NCBI RefSeq assembly: GCF_001418225.1
Contig: NZ_LIPT01000004.1
Location: 1 to 64,000, forward strand
From: Pannonibacter indicus
GTDB lineage: Bacteria > Pseudomonadota > Alphaproteobacteria > Rhizobiales > Stappiaceae
Direction: 5' to 3'
Length of the DNA: 64,000 nt
Shown: positions 21,257 through 31,700 of the stretch, piece after piece
Layout of the letters: every line of letters starts with the position of its first letter
Numbering within the stretch: the stretch's first letter is position 1
Program-made: the position numbers and the translations under genes
Notes under the pieces: model-generated
What the model was told of the DNA's origin: nothing
Databases searched by the model: none
Seen by the model: the letters and a program-made list of their open reading frames with translations, nothing else

Positions 21257-22924
21257 ATGGCGGATGCCAACGAAATCGTCTTCCTGCCGCTTGGCGGCGT
21301 TGGCGAAATCGGAATGAACCTGGGCCTCTATGGCTATGGCCCGGACGGCGACCGTACGTGGCTGATCGTGGATTGCGGCGTCACTTTTGCAGGCCCCGAC
21401 CTGCCGGGCATCGATCTGGTACTGCCGGACATCCGCTTTCTGGAAAGCGAACGCAACCGCATTGCCGGCATGGTGATCACCCACGCGCATGAAGATCACT
21501 ACGGCGGTATCATGCACCTGTGGCCGCATCTGCGGGTGCCGGTCTATGCCACCGCCTTCACCGCCGGTCTGCTGGAGGCAAAGATCGGGAGCGAGCCGGG
21601 CGCCGAAGAGATTCCGGTGACGCTTGTGAAACAGGGCGACCGGCTGAAGATCGGTGCCTTCGACGTCGAATTCGTCGCCATGTCCCACTCCATCCCCGAG
21701 CCCTGCGCCCTGGCGCTGCGCTTTCCGGAAGGCATGGTGGTGCATACGGGCGACTGGAAGATCGACCGCACGCCCGGCGTCGGCCTGCCGATCGACCTTG
21801 ACCGCCTGGCCGAGCTTGGCCGGGAGGGGGTGACCGCCCTCATCTGCGACAGCACCAACGCCTACCGGGAAGGCTTCAGCCCCTCCGAAGGCGATGTGGC
21901 CGGTGAGCTGACGAAGATCATGAAGCGGGCGAAGCATCGCGTCGCCGTGACCACCTTTTCGTCCAACGTCGCCCGCATTCGCGCCATTGCCGAAGCCGCC
22001 GCTGCTTCGGACCGCAACCTCGTCGTCGTCGGCCGCTCCATGCGCCGGGTGATCGAGGTGGCCAGCGAGCTGGGCTATCTCGATGATCTGCCGCCGTTCC
22101 TTGATGAGGACAGCTACGGCTTCCTGCCGCGCGAGAAGACGGTGCTGCTTTGCACCGGCTCGCAGGGCGAAGTCCGCGCCGCCCTTGCCCGTATCGCTGC
22201 GGGCGAGCACCGCAACATTGCCCTGTCGAAGGGCGATGTGGTGATCTTCTCGGCCCGCACCATTCCGGGCAACGAGAAGGAAGTGGGCGCCATCGTCAAC
22301 AATCTGGCCAAGTCTGGCGTCGAGATCGTCACTGACAGGGACGGGCTTGTGCATGTCTCCGGCCATCCCCGTCAGGGGGAACTGGCCGAACTCTACAAGC
22401 TGCTTCAGCCAAAGGTGGTGGTTCCCGTCCACGGCGAACCGTTCCATCTTGCAGCTCACGGCGAGTTCGCCCGCTCACAGAAGATCAAGTCGGTGGTGGT
22501 GGCTGGCAACGGCGATATCATCCGCCTGGCGCCGGGCCGTGCCGAAGTCATTGATGAAGCGCCATTCGGCATCACGGTGGTGGATGGCAGGATCATGGGG
22601 GATCCGGAGGAGACCGGCGTGAAGGAGCGGCGCAAGCTGTCCTTCGCAGGGGCTCTTGTGGTGTCTCTGGTGATCAACAAGACCGGCGATCTTCTGGATG
22701 ATCCGGCCGTTGCGCTCTTCGGCATTCCGGAAGTGGATGGCGAAGGCGGCGAGATGGAGGAGATCGTTATCAAGGCCGTGCACGGTGCCTTCGGCAGCAT
22801 TCCAAAGGCCCGCCGCAAGGACCCTGATCTGGTGAGCGAGGCGGTGCGCCGTTCCGTGCGCTCCAGAGTCAACGACGTCTGGGGCAAGAAGACGCTCTGC
22901 AAGGTGCTCGTCTCCCGGGTATGA
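21257..22924 (+). CDS. rnj: Ribonuclease J
   Basis: Metallo-beta-lactamase/beta-CASP nuclease that matures and degrades RNA. Zinc motif HAHEDH at residues 76-81, early block LPLGGVGEIGMN, and C-terminal VHGEPFHLAAH with the later beta-CASP histidine. 555 residues. ATG at 21257 has AAGGAG at ideal spacing; the upstream in-frame start at 21206 is rejected. Confidence 0.95.
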   Translation: MADANEIVFLPLGGVGEIGMNLGLYGYGPDGDRTWLIVDCGVTFAGPDLPGIDLVLPDIRFLESERNRIAGMVITHAHEDHYGGIMHLWPHLRVPVYATAFTAGLLEAKIGSEPGAEEIPVTLVKQGDRLKIGAFDVEFVAMSHSIPEPCALALRFPEGMVVHTGDWKIDRTPGVGLPIDLDRLAELGREGVTALICDSTNAYREGFSPSEGDVAGELTKIMKRAKHRVAVTTFSSNVARIRAIAEAAAASDRNLVVVGRSMRRVIEVASELGYLDDLPPFLDEDSYGFLPREKTVLLCTGSQGEVRAALARIAAGEHRNIALSKGDVVIFSARTIPGNEKEVGAIVNNLAKSGVEIVTDRDGLVHVSGHPRQGELAELYKLLQPKVVVPVHGEPFHLAAHGEFARSQKIKSVVVAGNGDIIRLAPGRAEVIDEAPFGITVVDGRIMGDPEETGVKERRKLSFAGALVVSLVINKTGDLLDDPAVALFGIPEVDGEGGEMEEIVIKAVHGAFGSIPKARRKDPDLVSEAVRRSVRSRVNDVWGKKTLCKVLVSRV

Positions 22925-22934
22925 TGATCCGGTA

Positions 22935-22976
22935 CGGCCCCTTGGGAGAGGGGCCGCAGGCACGCGCTGGCGCGTG
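22935..22976 (+). other. Two tandem hairpins between rnj and mce
   Basis: CGGCCCC (22935-22941) pairs with GGGGCCG (22950-22956), and CACGCGC (22961-22967) pairs with GCGCGTG (22970-22976). Both are perfect 7-bp stems without a T-tract. The second has only a 2-nt centre, so as RNA its innermost pairs would open. Confidence 0.5.
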
Positions 22977-23018
22977 GCGGGCCATGTGACAACTGGCCCG
23001 CCGGGCGAAGGAGGAAAG

Positions 23019-23423
23019 ATGATCGGACGACTGAACCACGTGGCCATTGCCGTCAGCAACATTGACGCGGCTGCCGCCGTCTACCGCGACACGCTGGGGG
23101 CCGATGTCTCGGCCAAGGTGCCGCAGCCGGACCATGGGGTGTCGACGGTTTTCATCAACCTGCCCAACACCAAGATCGAGCTGCTGGAGCCGCTCGGCGA
23201 AAACTCTCCCATCCTGAAGTTCCTTGAGAAGAACCCGTCCGGCGGCATTCATCATGTCTGCTATGAGGTGGATGACATTCTGGCCGCGCGTGACCAGCTT
23301 CTGGCCCGGGGCGCGCGCGTGCTGGGTGATGGCGAGCCGAAGATTGGCGCCCATGGCAAGCCGGTGCTGTTCCTCCACCCGAAGGATTTTCTCGGCACCC
23401 TGACCGAACTCGAACAAGCCTGA
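23019..23423 (+). CDS. mce: Methylmalonyl-CoA epimerase
   Basis: Interconverts (R)- and (S)-methylmalonyl-CoA in propionyl-CoA breakdown. Glyoxalase/VOC fold, 134 residues, with metal ligands expected at H7 (LNHVAIAV), the HH of GGIHHVCYEV, and a C-terminal glutamate (LTELEQA). ATG at 23019 follows a strong AAGGAGG; the longer frame from 22974 is rejected. Confidence 0.94.
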   Translation: MIGRLNHVAIAVSNIDAAAAVYRDTLGADVSAKVPQPDHGVSTVFINLPNTKIELLEPLGENSPILKFLEKNPSGGIHHVCYEVDDILAARDQLLARGARVLGDGEPKIGAHGKPVLFLHPKDFLGTLTELEQA

Positions 23424-23433
23424 AGGATCTGCA

Positions 23434-23694
23434 ATGTCGATTGCCTACGGCCTGGCTGTCTATTTCATGATGTGGTGGATCCTCCTCTTCGCCGCGCTGC
23501 CCTTCGGCGTGCGCACGCAGGAGGAGGAGGGCAAGGTCGTCCCAGGCACGGTGGAAAGCGCCCCGGCGCGCCACCGCATGTGGCGGGTGGCCATGTGGAA
23601 CACGGTGGTGACGACCATCGTCTTCGCCGGTTTCGTTTGGCTGCGCCAGTCCGGCCTCACGCTGGACGACATTTCGCTGCCGGGGCCGAGGTGA
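23434..23694 (+). CDS. DUF1467 family membrane protein
   Basis: 86 residues with two transmembrane helices (about 4-26 and 52-70) and the conserved WWILLFAALPFGVRTQEE core of this uncharacterised family. It lies 10 nt after mce, so probably co-transcribed. Function unknown. Confidence 0.88.
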   Translation: MSIAYGLAVYFMMWWILLFAALPFGVRTQEEEGKVVPGTVESAPARHRMWRVAMWNTVVTTIVFAGFVWLRQSGLTLDDISLPGPR

Positions 23695-24043
23695 GGACAC
23701 ATGTCCTGCTGGATTGTGTGATCTGACGCAGCGTCTGGAATCCCTTGGAATGGAATCCTGAACTTCTAGTGAAGCAGGATGACATGCCGCTTGAGGTGGC
23801 TCTCGTTGAGTCAGTTTTGCGGCGGAACCGGCGTTGTGGCGGGATGGACAGCCCGGCTCGGAAGATATGGTCCTGTCGGCTCTGCCGTAGGGATGGCAGA
23901 TATAGTGTATTAACTCTTCCGTATTCATCATGCCATGATCAAGTCAGGGCATGACGGAGTGGGGTTTTGCTTGGCTGAAGGCGGGGGCTGCTGAAAAAGC
24001 TGCAACTGCTTACATCCAGAAATCCCGCCCCAAAATCCGGACG

Positions 24044-24075
24044 AAAAAAAAGCAGGACTTGCGTCCTGCCTTTTT
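24044..24075. terminator. Rho-independent terminator, usable on both strands
   Basis: Stem GCAGGAC (24052-24058) with GTCCTGC (24063-24069), with A8 on the left and T5 on the right. On the plus strand it could end the transcript that began at nuo or birA; on the minus strand it has the longer U-tract. Confidence 0.85.
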
Positions 24076-24237
24076 AAGTTCCGCGTCTAACCTCCCCCGT
24101 TTACACCAGTGCTCTTTTAAGCTTCTGGTGCCGGCTGCGAACCCGAAGGTGCGCCTGGGGGATCTTCCTCCCAAGACTCAGACCGCGATGCCTCTTTTCA
24201 GTGGCTCCGGACGTTGAAAATCAACGTCCTGTTCTTA
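24044..24237 (-). ncRNA. Candidate structured small RNA with own terminator
   Basis: Read on the minus strand, the transcript ends in GCAGGAC-GCAA-GTCCTGC followed by eight T, an excellent intrinsic terminator (24044-24069 on the plus strand). Upstream in the RNA there are a hairpin with a C(UUCG)G loop (GCG-ACC-UUCG-GGU-CGC with a C-U mismatch), a CACCAG/CTGGTG hairpin, a CCCCC/GGGGG closing helix with an exposed GGGAGGAAG side, and a perfect GGACGTTGA/TCAACGTCC hairpin near the 5' end. A weak promoter (GTGACA, 17 nt, TAGTTT) lies just upstream. I recognise no Rfam family. A plus-strand RNA with CCUCC loops is the alternative. Confidence 0.4.
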
Positions 24238-24494
24238 TGGAAGTGGAAACTAGCGCATCGACACAAACTTGTCACTATTTTGAGCGCATAAGCACAAACT
24301 TTTTGCATGCCGCTTTATGGTGCGGTTTGCCGGCTTCGGAAAATGGCGGCCTGTGCGGCGCCGGAGTGCGGGAAACGGCGGATAACCGCGCATCTGGCGG
24401 CAAGGGGCTTGAGTTTTTGCCGCACCTGCGGTTTCTCTCAGGCCGTCCCGCATATGGGCCCGGCTTGCGGGCCAAGCAAGACCAGAGAGAGACC

Positions 24495-25823
24495 ATGCGC
24501 CTGTCCCGCTTTTTTCTGCCGATCCTGAAGGAAACCCCCAAGGAAGCGGAAATCGTTTCGCACCGCCTGATGTTGCGCGCCGGCATGATCCGCCAGCAGT
24601 CCGCAGGCATCTATTCCTGGCTGCCGCTTGGTTTTCGCGTGCTGCGCAAGATCGAGAAGATCGTGGAGGAGGAGCAGAATCGCGCCGGCGCCATCCAGCT
24701 CTTGATGCCGACGATCCAGTCCGCCGACCTGTGGCGCGAAAGCGGGCGTTATGACGCCTATGGCAAGGAGATGCTGCGCATCGAGGACCGCCACGAGCGC
24801 GAAATGCTGTTCGGCCCGACCAACGAGGAGATGATCACCGACATCTTCCGCAGCTATGTGCGCTCCTACAAGGATCTGCCGCTGAATCTCTACCACATCC
24901 AGTGGAAGTTCCGCGACGAAGTGCGCCCGCGCTTCGGCATCATGCGCGGCCGTGAGTTCCTGATGAAGGATGCATATTCCTTCGACATCGACAAGGAAGC
25001 TGCGCGCCATGCCTATAACCGCATGTTCGTCGCCTATCTGCGCACCTTCGCCCGCATGGGGCTGAAGGCCATTCCGATGCGCGCCGACACTGGCCCGATC
25101 GGCGGCGACATGAGCCACGAGTTCATCATCCTGGCCTCGACCGGCGAAAGCGCTGTGTTCTGCGACAAGAGCCTGCTGGACATGCCGGTTCCCGCTGCCA
25201 ACACGGACTTTGCCTCGGATCTGACGCCGCTGGTCGACCAGTGGACGACGCCTTATGCGGCAACGGAAGAGATGCACGACGAAGCCGCCTTCGCCGCGCT
25301 GCCTGCCGATGCGCAGGTGTCCGCCCGCGGCATCGAAGTGGGGCACATCTTCTATTTCGGCACCAAGTATTCCGAAGCCATGGGCGCGAAGGTCATGACC
25401 AAGGAAGGCACGGAAGTGCCGGTGCACATGGGCTCCTACGGCGTTGGCGTGTCGCGCCTGATGGGCGCGCTCATCGAGGCGAGCCACGACGAGGAAGGCA
25501 TCATCTGGCCGGCCTCCGTGGCGCCGTTCCATGTGGGTCTCGTCAACCTCAAGCCGGGCGATGCGGACACGGATGCGGCCTGTGAGGCGCTGTATCAGCG
25601 TCTTGAAAATGCCGGGATCGAAGTCCTGTATGACGACGTCGACACCCGCGCCGGTGCCAAGTTCGCCACCATGGATCTCATTGGCCTGCCGTTCCAGCTC
25701 ATCGCCGGACCGCGCGGCCTGAAGGATGGCGTGATCGAAGTGAAGGAGCGGGCCACGGGAGCCCGCGAAACGCTCACCATCGACGCGGCCTTCAACAAGG
25801 TCCGGGAAGCACTGGCTGTCTGA
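24495..25823 (+). CDS. proS: Prolyl-tRNA synthetase
   Basis: Charges tRNA-Pro. Class II motifs are clear: [21 protein letters not shown] (motif 1 region, here split from the following LRK), the motif 2 block [20 protein letters not shown], and motif 3 [14 protein letters not shown]. 442 residues is the short form without the editing insertion, usual in alphaproteobacteria. ATG at 24495 (MRLSRFF) is chosen; the open frame upstream to 24201 has no family similarity. Confidence 0.96.
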   Translation: MRLSRFFLPILKETPKEAEIVSHRLMLRAGMIRQQSAGIYSWLPLGFRVLRKIEKIVEEEQNRAGAIQLLMPTIQSADLWRESGRYDAYGKEMLRIEDRHEREMLFGPTNEEMITDIFRSYVRSYKDLPLNLYHIQWKFRDEVRPRFGIMRGREFLMKDAYSFDIDKEAARHAYNRMFVAYLRTFARMGLKAIPMRADTGPIGGDMSHEFIILASTGESAVFCDKSLLDMPVPAANTDFASDLTPLVDQWTTPYAATEEMHDEAAFAALPADAQVSARGIEVGHIFYFGTKYSEAMGAKVMTKEGTEVPVHMGSYGVGVSRLMGALIEASHDEEGIIWPASVAPFHVGLVNLKPGDADTDAACEALYQRLENAGIEVLYDDVDTRAGAKFATMDLIGLPFQLIAGPRGLKDGVIEVKERATGARETLTIDAAFNKVREALAV

Positions 25824-25964
25824 GCCAGCTTTCCGGCTCCCGCATCTGGGGGATAAGGGACCGGGCACACAGGATTTCCTCCGCCCGGTCTTGTACTATC
25901 CGCAGTGACCACCGATCTGCCGCTTGTGGCCTTTTGGCCAGCGGCTCCGGACGCAAGGCAGAGC

Positions 25965-27284
25965 ATGAGCGGACCCAAGGACGTTTCGGGTAAGGGCAAG
26001 AACACCAAGGCAGCGCAGGAGTCCCGCGCGCCGGGCAAGGCCTTTGCACCTTTCGAGTGGATGCTGGCCGGGCGCTATCTGCGTTCGCGGCGGCGTGATT
26101 CCTTCATTTCCGTCATCGCCGGCTTTTCCTTTGCCGGAATCACCCTTGGCGTTGCCACGCTTGTGATCGTGATGGCGGTGATGAACGGTTTCCGTTCCGA
26201 GCTTCTGTCGAAGATCCTTGGCATCAACGGCCACATGCTGGTGCAGCCCATCGATCAGCCGCTGACGGATTTCGATGCGGTCGCTTCACGCCTGCAGGGC
26301 GTTGAGGGCGTGGTGGCGGCCGTGCCTTTCGTCGAAGGCCAGGCGCTGGTGACAGGGCCCGCCAACAGCCTTGGCGCGCTGGTGCGCGGCCTTTATGAGC
26401 AGGATCTGAAACGCCTGCCGCTGGTGGCCGGCAACATCCGCATGGGTACGCTGGAGGGTTTTGACACGGGCGAGGGCGTTGCCATCGGCACACGGCTCGC
26501 CGCGCAGCTCGGCCTCACCATCGGCGACAATCTTGCCATCATCTCGCCGCGCGGAACGGTGACGCCCATGGGCGTGACGCCGCGGCGCAAGTCCTATCCG
26601 ATCACGGCCATCTTCGAGATCGGCATGTCGGAATATGACGGCACCATCGTTTTCATGCCGCTGAAGGAAGCGCAGAGCTACTTCAACATGGATGACCGGG
26701 CGACGGGCGTGGAAGTCTATGTGAAGGACCCGGACAGCGTCGGCCGCATGCGTGCCGCCGTCGAGGACGGGGCAGGGCGCCCGGCTTTCGTCACCGACTG
26801 GCGCCAGCGCAACATCACCTTCTTCTCGGCGCTGGAGGTGGAGCGGAACGTGATGTTCCTGATCCTGACGCTGATTGTGGTGGTGGCCGCGCTCAACATC
26901 ATTTCGGGACTCACCATGCTGGTGAAGGACAAGGGCAAGGATATTGCCATCCTGCGCACCATGGGGGCGACGCGCGGCTCGATCCTGCGCATCTTCGTTA
27001 TCACGGGGGCCAGCATCGGCGTGGTCGGCACCGTCTCCGGCTTCCTGCTGGGCCTGATCGTGTGCCTCAACATCGAGAGCATCCGTCAGGGCATTTCCTG
27101 GCTGACCCAGACCCAGCTCTTCGACCCGACGCTCTATTTCCTCTCCAGGATGCCGGCGGAAATGGATACGGGCGAAACCATCATGATCCTCATCATGGCG
27201 CTGGTGCTGTCGCTGCTGGCAACGCTCTATCCCGCCTGGCGGGCAGCGCGGCTCGACCCGGTGGAGGCGCTGCGTTACGAATGA
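25965..27284 (+). CDS. Lipoprotein-releasing ABC transporter permease (LolC/LolE family)
   Basis: Inner-membrane subunit that lifts lipoproteins out of the membrane and hands them to LolA. N-terminal helix near residue 45 ([17 protein letters not shown]), a large periplasmic domain, then three C-terminal helices with the FtsX-type core ([16 protein letters not shown]). Only one LolC/E gene is seen, so the complex may be a homodimer of this hybrid type. 439 residues from ATG at 25965; GTG at 25905 is possible. Overlaps lolD by 4 nt. Confidence 0.93.
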   Translation: MSGPKDVSGKGKNTKAAQESRAPGKAFAPFEWMLAGRYLRSRRRDSFISVIAGFSFAGITLGVATLVIVMAVMNGFRSELLSKILGINGHMLVQPIDQPLTDFDAVASRLQGVEGVVAAVPFVEGQALVTGPANSLGALVRGLYEQDLKRLPLVAGNIRMGTLEGFDTGEGVAIGTRLAAQLGLTIGDNLAIISPRGTVTPMGVTPRRKSYPITAIFEIGMSEYDGTIVFMPLKEAQSYFNMDDRATGVEVYVKDPDSVGRMRAAVEDGAGRPAFVTDWRQRNITFFSALEVERNVMFLILTLIVVVAALNIISGLTMLVKDKGKDIAILRTMGATRGSILRIFVITGASIGVVGTVSGFLLGLIVCLNIESIRQGISWLTQTQLFDPTLYFLSRMPAEMDTGETIMILIMALVLSLLATLYPAWRAARLDPVEALRYE

Positions 27285-28021
27285 GCAGCATGACCGGCAC
27301 CGCCCCCACATCCTCCGCAAGACCAGCCAAGAGCCCGCCCATGTCCGTTCCGGCGCTGCGCCTTTCCGGTGTTTCCCGTGTCTTCCACGAAGCCGGCCGC
27401 AAGCTTGAAATCCTGAAGGGCGCCGATCTGACGCTGGATGGTGGCCAGATGGTGGCGCTTGTCGCGCCCTCCGGCACCGGCAAGTCCACGCTGCTGCATC
27501 TGGCCGGCCTGCTGGAGCGCCCCGATGAGGGCGAGGTCTATGTGGGCGGCAAGGCCTGCAGCGCCATGAGTGACGATGAGCGCACGGCGATCCGGCGCAA
27601 TGACATCGGCTTTGTCTACCAGTTCCACCATCTCCTGCCCGAATTCACGGCGCTGGAGAATGTGATGATACCGCAGATGATCCGCACGCTGCCGAAGAAG
27701 GTCGCGGCGGAACGGGCAGCGCAACTTCTCGACTACATGCGCCTTGGCGAGCGCGGCAGCCATCACCCTTCGGAACTTTCCGGCGGTGAACAGCAGCGTG
27801 TCGCCATTGCCCGCGCGGTCGCCAATGCGCCGCGCCTGCTGTTGCTGGACGAGCCGACCGGCAACCTCGACCCGGAAACGGCTGCCTATGTGTTCGATGC
27901 GCTCCATGCGCTGGTCCGCGCCTCCGGCGTTGCCGCGCTCTTTGCCACCCATAACATGGAGCTGGCCGGGCGCATGGACCGGGTCATCACCCTGCGCGAC
28001 GGCAAGGTGTTGGACCTCTGA
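27281..28021 (+). CDS. lolD: Lipoprotein-releasing system ATPase LolD
   Basis: ABC ATPase that powers lipoprotein release with the upstream permease. Walker [10 protein letters not shown] (62-70), signature [10 protein letters not shown], Walker [13 protein letters not shown] and an H-loop in ATHN. The ATG at 27281 overlaps the upstream TGA (ATGA), suggesting translational coupling; ATG at 27341 is an alternative that removes a 20-residue disordered N-terminus. Confidence 0.94.
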   Translation: MSSMTGTAPTSSARPAKSPPMSVPALRLSGVSRVFHEAGRKLEILKGADLTLDGGQMVALVAPSGTGKSTLLHLAGLLERPDEGEVYVGGKACSAMSDDERTAIRRNDIGFVYQFHHLLPEFTALENVMIPQMIRTLPKKVAAERAAQLLDYMRLGERGSHHPSELSGGEQQRVAIARAVANAPRLLLLDEPTGNLDPETAAYVFDALHALVRASGVAALFATHNMELAGRMDRVITLRDGKVLDL

Positions 28022-28243
28022 TATTTGCTGAATGGGGAACGCCGGCAGTTCAGTTGCTTCGGCACGGCGTTTCCTCCCCTTCTGCCCCGCCGGAGGATCT
28101 CTTCCTCAAGAGGTGAGAGTAACTGGTGCCTGACTGGCTGTCCGTTTCAAACACCACCCGTTGCAGAGTTTAGTACCCCTCCTGTACCAGCATCTGCGTG
28201 CCGGGCCCTGTTCATATTCTGTTCACTATGGCTGATGCTTTTC

Positions 28244-28271
28244 GCCCGCTCCATCCGGAGTGGGCTTTTTT
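28244..28271 (+). terminator. Rho-independent terminator after lolD
   Basis: Stem GCCCGCTCC (28244-28252) with GGAGTGGGC (28257-28265, one G-T pair), loop ATCC, then six T. Confidence 0.9.
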
Positions 28272-28275
28272 GGCC

Positions 28276-28304
28276 TTGAAAGGCGAACGGGAAGAGAACA
28301 AAAT
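28276..28304 (+). promoter_or_regulatory. Possible sigma70-type promoter for the microprotein
   Basis: TTGAAA (28276-28281), 17-nt spacer, CAAAAT (28299-28304), immediately after the lolD terminator and about 46 nt before the ribosome-bound start of the small gene. Confidence 0.4.
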
Positions 28305-28356
28305 AGATACATATTGAGCTTCCAGCTCAGATGACTTGATCCAAGAGGAGGTATCC

Positions 28357-28455
28357 ATGACCTTTTTCGCAAGAGACGTCGCAGCCTTCGGTTCGCTGGT
28401 CATTTTCGTTGCCACCATCGCCGTCTGGGGCGAGGTGCTGTTCGCCGTGCACTGA
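28357..28455 (+). CDS. 32-residue single-helix membrane microprotein
   Basis: Too short for most gene finders. The ATG follows a very strong ribosome site, AAGAGGAGG (28343-28351), at 5 nt spacing. The product starts MTFFARDVAAFGSLVIF and continues with VATIAVWGEVLFAVH. It has a short N-terminal polar part and one hydrophobic helix (about 10-31). A terminator and promoter-like sequence lie just upstream, so it appears to have its own transcription unit before dnaE. Function unknown. Confidence 0.65.
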   Translation: MTFFARDVAAFGSLVIFVATIAVWGEVLFAVH

Positions 28456-28703
28456 TCCTGCCATCTGATGCTGGCAAGGTGTTGCTCCGGCATCGGACAG
28501 GAGAGAAAGGCATGGCCGCGGCCTTCTGCGGTCATCCAAAGAAAACAGGCGCTGCCATGACGCATTTCCCGCTTCCTGCGGCCTGCGGGGCTCGACAGGG
28601 CGAGGGCTGAGCGTTCATGGTAGGGGACACAGTTTCAAGGGCTGGCGCTTGCGGGTGCCGGCTGCCGGCGGGCGGGTCTCCGGCTGCCTGAAAGTGAAGT
28701 TCC

Positions 28704-31700
28704 ATGTCTGCAAATCCCGGTTTCGTTCACCTGCGCGTCCATTCGGCCCTGTCGCTGCTGGAAGGCGCGCTGCCGATCAAGAAGCTGCTCGACCTGGCCA
28801 AGGCCGACGCGCAGCCGGCGCTGGCGATCACCGACACGGGCAACCTGTTCGGTGCGCAGGAGTTTGCCGGCAAGGCCTGGGGCTCGGGCATTCAGCCGAT
28901 CATTGGCTGTCAATTGTCCATTGCCTTTGACGATGAGGGCGGCGATGGCCGCCGGGAAGATCCGGCGCTTTTCGACGTGGTTCTGCTGGCCACGAGTGAG
29001 CGCGGCTACGGCAACCTGATGGAGCTCACGAGCCGCGCCTTCCTCGACACGCCCACGGGCCAGCTGCCGCATGTGACGCTCGCCTATCTTGAATCGCGGG
29101 CCGAGGGAATCATTCTGCTGACCGGCGGCGCCAGAGGCCCCATCGGCAAGGCATTGCTGACCGGCAACCGCACGCTGGCGCAGGCGCGGCTTTCCCGGCT
29201 GGCGAAATCCTTCGACGGGCGCTGCTACGTGGAGCTTCAGCGCCACGGCATGGCCGATGAACGGCGCACGGAAGCCGGGTTCATCGATCTGGCCTATGAC
29301 ATGGGCCTGCCGCTGGTGGCCACCAACGAGGCTTTCTTCCCCAAGCGTGAGGACTATGAAGCCCATGACGCACTGATCGCCATTTCCGAAGGCCGGGTGA
29401 TCTCGGACGAAGAACGCCGCCGCCTGACGCCGGAGCATTATTTCAAGTCCCGGCAAGAGATGATCGAGCTGTTTGCCGATCTGCCGGAGGCGGTGGAAAA
29501 CACCGTCGAGATTGCGCTGCGCTGCCATTACCGGCCGCTGAAGCGCAACCCGATCCTGCCGCGCTTTGCCGGTGCTGATGCAGACCCGGAAGAAGCCGAG
29601 CGGGCCGAGGCCGCCGAGCTGAAGCGCCAGTCACGCGAAGGCCTTGCCGAGCGCCTGCGCGTCCACGGCCTTGCCAATGGGCTGACGGAAAAGGACTACT
29701 GGGACCGCCTCGAATTCGAGCTGTCGATCATCGAGCGGATGAAGTTCCCCGGGTATTTCCTCATCGTGGCCGACTTCATCAAATGGGCCAAGGCGCATGA
29801 CATTCCGGTGGGGCCGGGCCGTGGTTCGGGCGCTGGCTCGCTGGTGGCCTGGGCGCTGACCATCACCGATCTCGACCCCATGCGCTTCTCGCTGCTGTTC
29901 GAGCGCTTCCTCAACCCGGAACGTGTGTCGATGCCGGACTTCGATATCGACTTCTGCCAGAACCGGCGCGAAGAAGTGATCCGCTATGTGCAGGAGAAAT
30001 ATGGCCGCAGCCAGGTGGCGCAGATCATCACCTTCGGTTCGCTGCAGGCCCGCGCCGTGCTGCGCGACGTGGGGCGCGTCTTGCAGATGCCCTATGGCCA
30101 GGTGGACCGGCTGTGCAAGCTGGTGCCTGCCAATCCGGCGAACCCGGTAACGCTGGCGCAGGCCATTGCCGACGAGCCGCGCCTGCGCGAAGCGGCGCGC
30201 GAGGAAGAGGTGGTTGAGCGCCTTCTGGAAATGGCGCAGAAGCTCGAAGGGCTGTACCGCCACGCCTCCACCCACGCCGCCGGTGTGGTGATCGGCGACC
30301 GTCCGCTGGAACAGCTCGTCCCACTCTACCGCGATCCGCGCTCCGACATGCCGGTGGCGCAGTTCAACATGAAGATGGTGGAAGAAGCCGGGCTGGTGAA
30401 GTTCGACTTCCTCGGCCTCAAGACGCTGACCGTCATCGACACGGCGCTGAAACTGATCGCGCGCAAGGGCGTCCATATCAAGATCGAGGAAGTGCCGCTG
30501 GATGACGAGAAGACCTACCGTCTTCTGGCCGCGGGCGAAACGGTGGGCGTGTTCCAGCTGGAAAGCCAGGGCATGCGCCGCGCCATCGCGGGTATGAAGC
30601 CGGACCGTTTCGAGGACATCATTGCGCTGGTGGCGCTGTACCGGCCGGGCCCGATGGAGAACATTCCGGTCTATAACTCGGTCAAGCATGGCGAGCTGGA
30701 GCCCGATTACCTGCATCCGCTGCTGGAACCCATCCTGAAGGAGACGAATGGCATCATCGTCTATCAGGAGCAGGTGATGCAGATCGCGCAGGTGCTCTCC
30801 GGCTACTCGCTCGGCGAAGCCGACCTTCTGCGCCGCGCCATGGGCAAGAAGATCGCCGCCGAAATGGAGGTGCAGCGCGCCCGTTTCGTTGACGGTGCGG
30901 TGGAGCGCGGCGTCGACAAGGATCAGGCCGGCACGATCTTCGACCTTGTGGCCAAGTTCGCCAATTACGGCTTCAACAAGTCGCACGCGGCCGCCTATGC
31001 ACTCGTTTCCTATCATACGGCCTGGCTCAAGGCGAACCATCCGGTGGAGTTCATGGCCGCGTCCATGACGCTGGATCTGGGCAATACGGACAAGCTGGGC
31101 GACTTCCGGCAGGAAGCCCGCCGCATGCGGATCGAGGTGATGCCGCCGTCGATCAACCGCTCCATGGTGCATTTCGACGTCGACGAGGGCCGCATCGTCT
31201 ATGCCATGGGCGCCATCAAGGGCGTGGGCGAGCAGGCGGTGCAGCATATCGTGGATGTGCGCGGTGACCGGCCTTTCCGCAATCTCAGCGACTTTGCGAG
31301 CCGCATTTCGCCGAAGTTCCTGAACAAGAGAACGCTGGAAAGCCTTGTCAACGCAGGGGCATTTGACTGTATCGAGCCGAACCGCGCCCGGGTGTTCGAG
31401 GGCCTCGACCGCATCATGGGACTGGCGCAGCGCACCGAATCCAACGCAACCCTTGGCCAGAACGACATGTTTGGCGGGGCAGGGGCGGAGGAAGAGCTGC
31501 AGCTGCCGGAGGTGAACGGCTGGCTGCCGGCTGAGCGGCTGCAGCGCGAGCATGCGGCCATCGGCTTCTATCTCTCGTCTCATCCGCTCGATGAATATGC
31601 GCCGCTGCTGGAGCGCATGCGGGTGCAGATGTGGGCGCAGTTCTCCGAGGCCGTGAAGCGCGGTGCGTCGGCCGGGCGCCTTGCCGGAACCGTGATCTCC

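Larger units (their letters stand above)
23695..24494. other. 800-bp gap between the DUF1467 gene and proS
   Basis: No protein gene is supported; the open frames starting at 23745 and 23951 have no ribosome site or recognisable sequence. It contains a strong terminator-like hairpin at 24044-24075, a perfect 9-bp inverted repeat at 24209-24229 and a structured candidate RNA between them (listed separately). The proS promoter must lie in the right part but I cannot place it. Confidence 0.6.
28022..28356. other. Intergenic region between lolD and the 32-residue ORF
   Basis: No gene seen in 335 bases. It contains an AACGCCG/CGGCGTT inverted repeat (about 28038-28071), the lolD terminator and a putative promoter for the following microprotein. 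Confidence 0.6.

Noticed and set aside
23745-24217. Two short open frames in the gap before proS
   Set aside because: No ribosome site, no family resemblance, and the terminator at 24044-24075 runs through the second one.
28512-28610. A 32-codon ORF (MAAAFCGHPKK...) between the microprotein and dnaE
   Set aside because: It has a GGAGAG sequence upstream at poor spacing, but the product is not protein-like and nothing else supports it.
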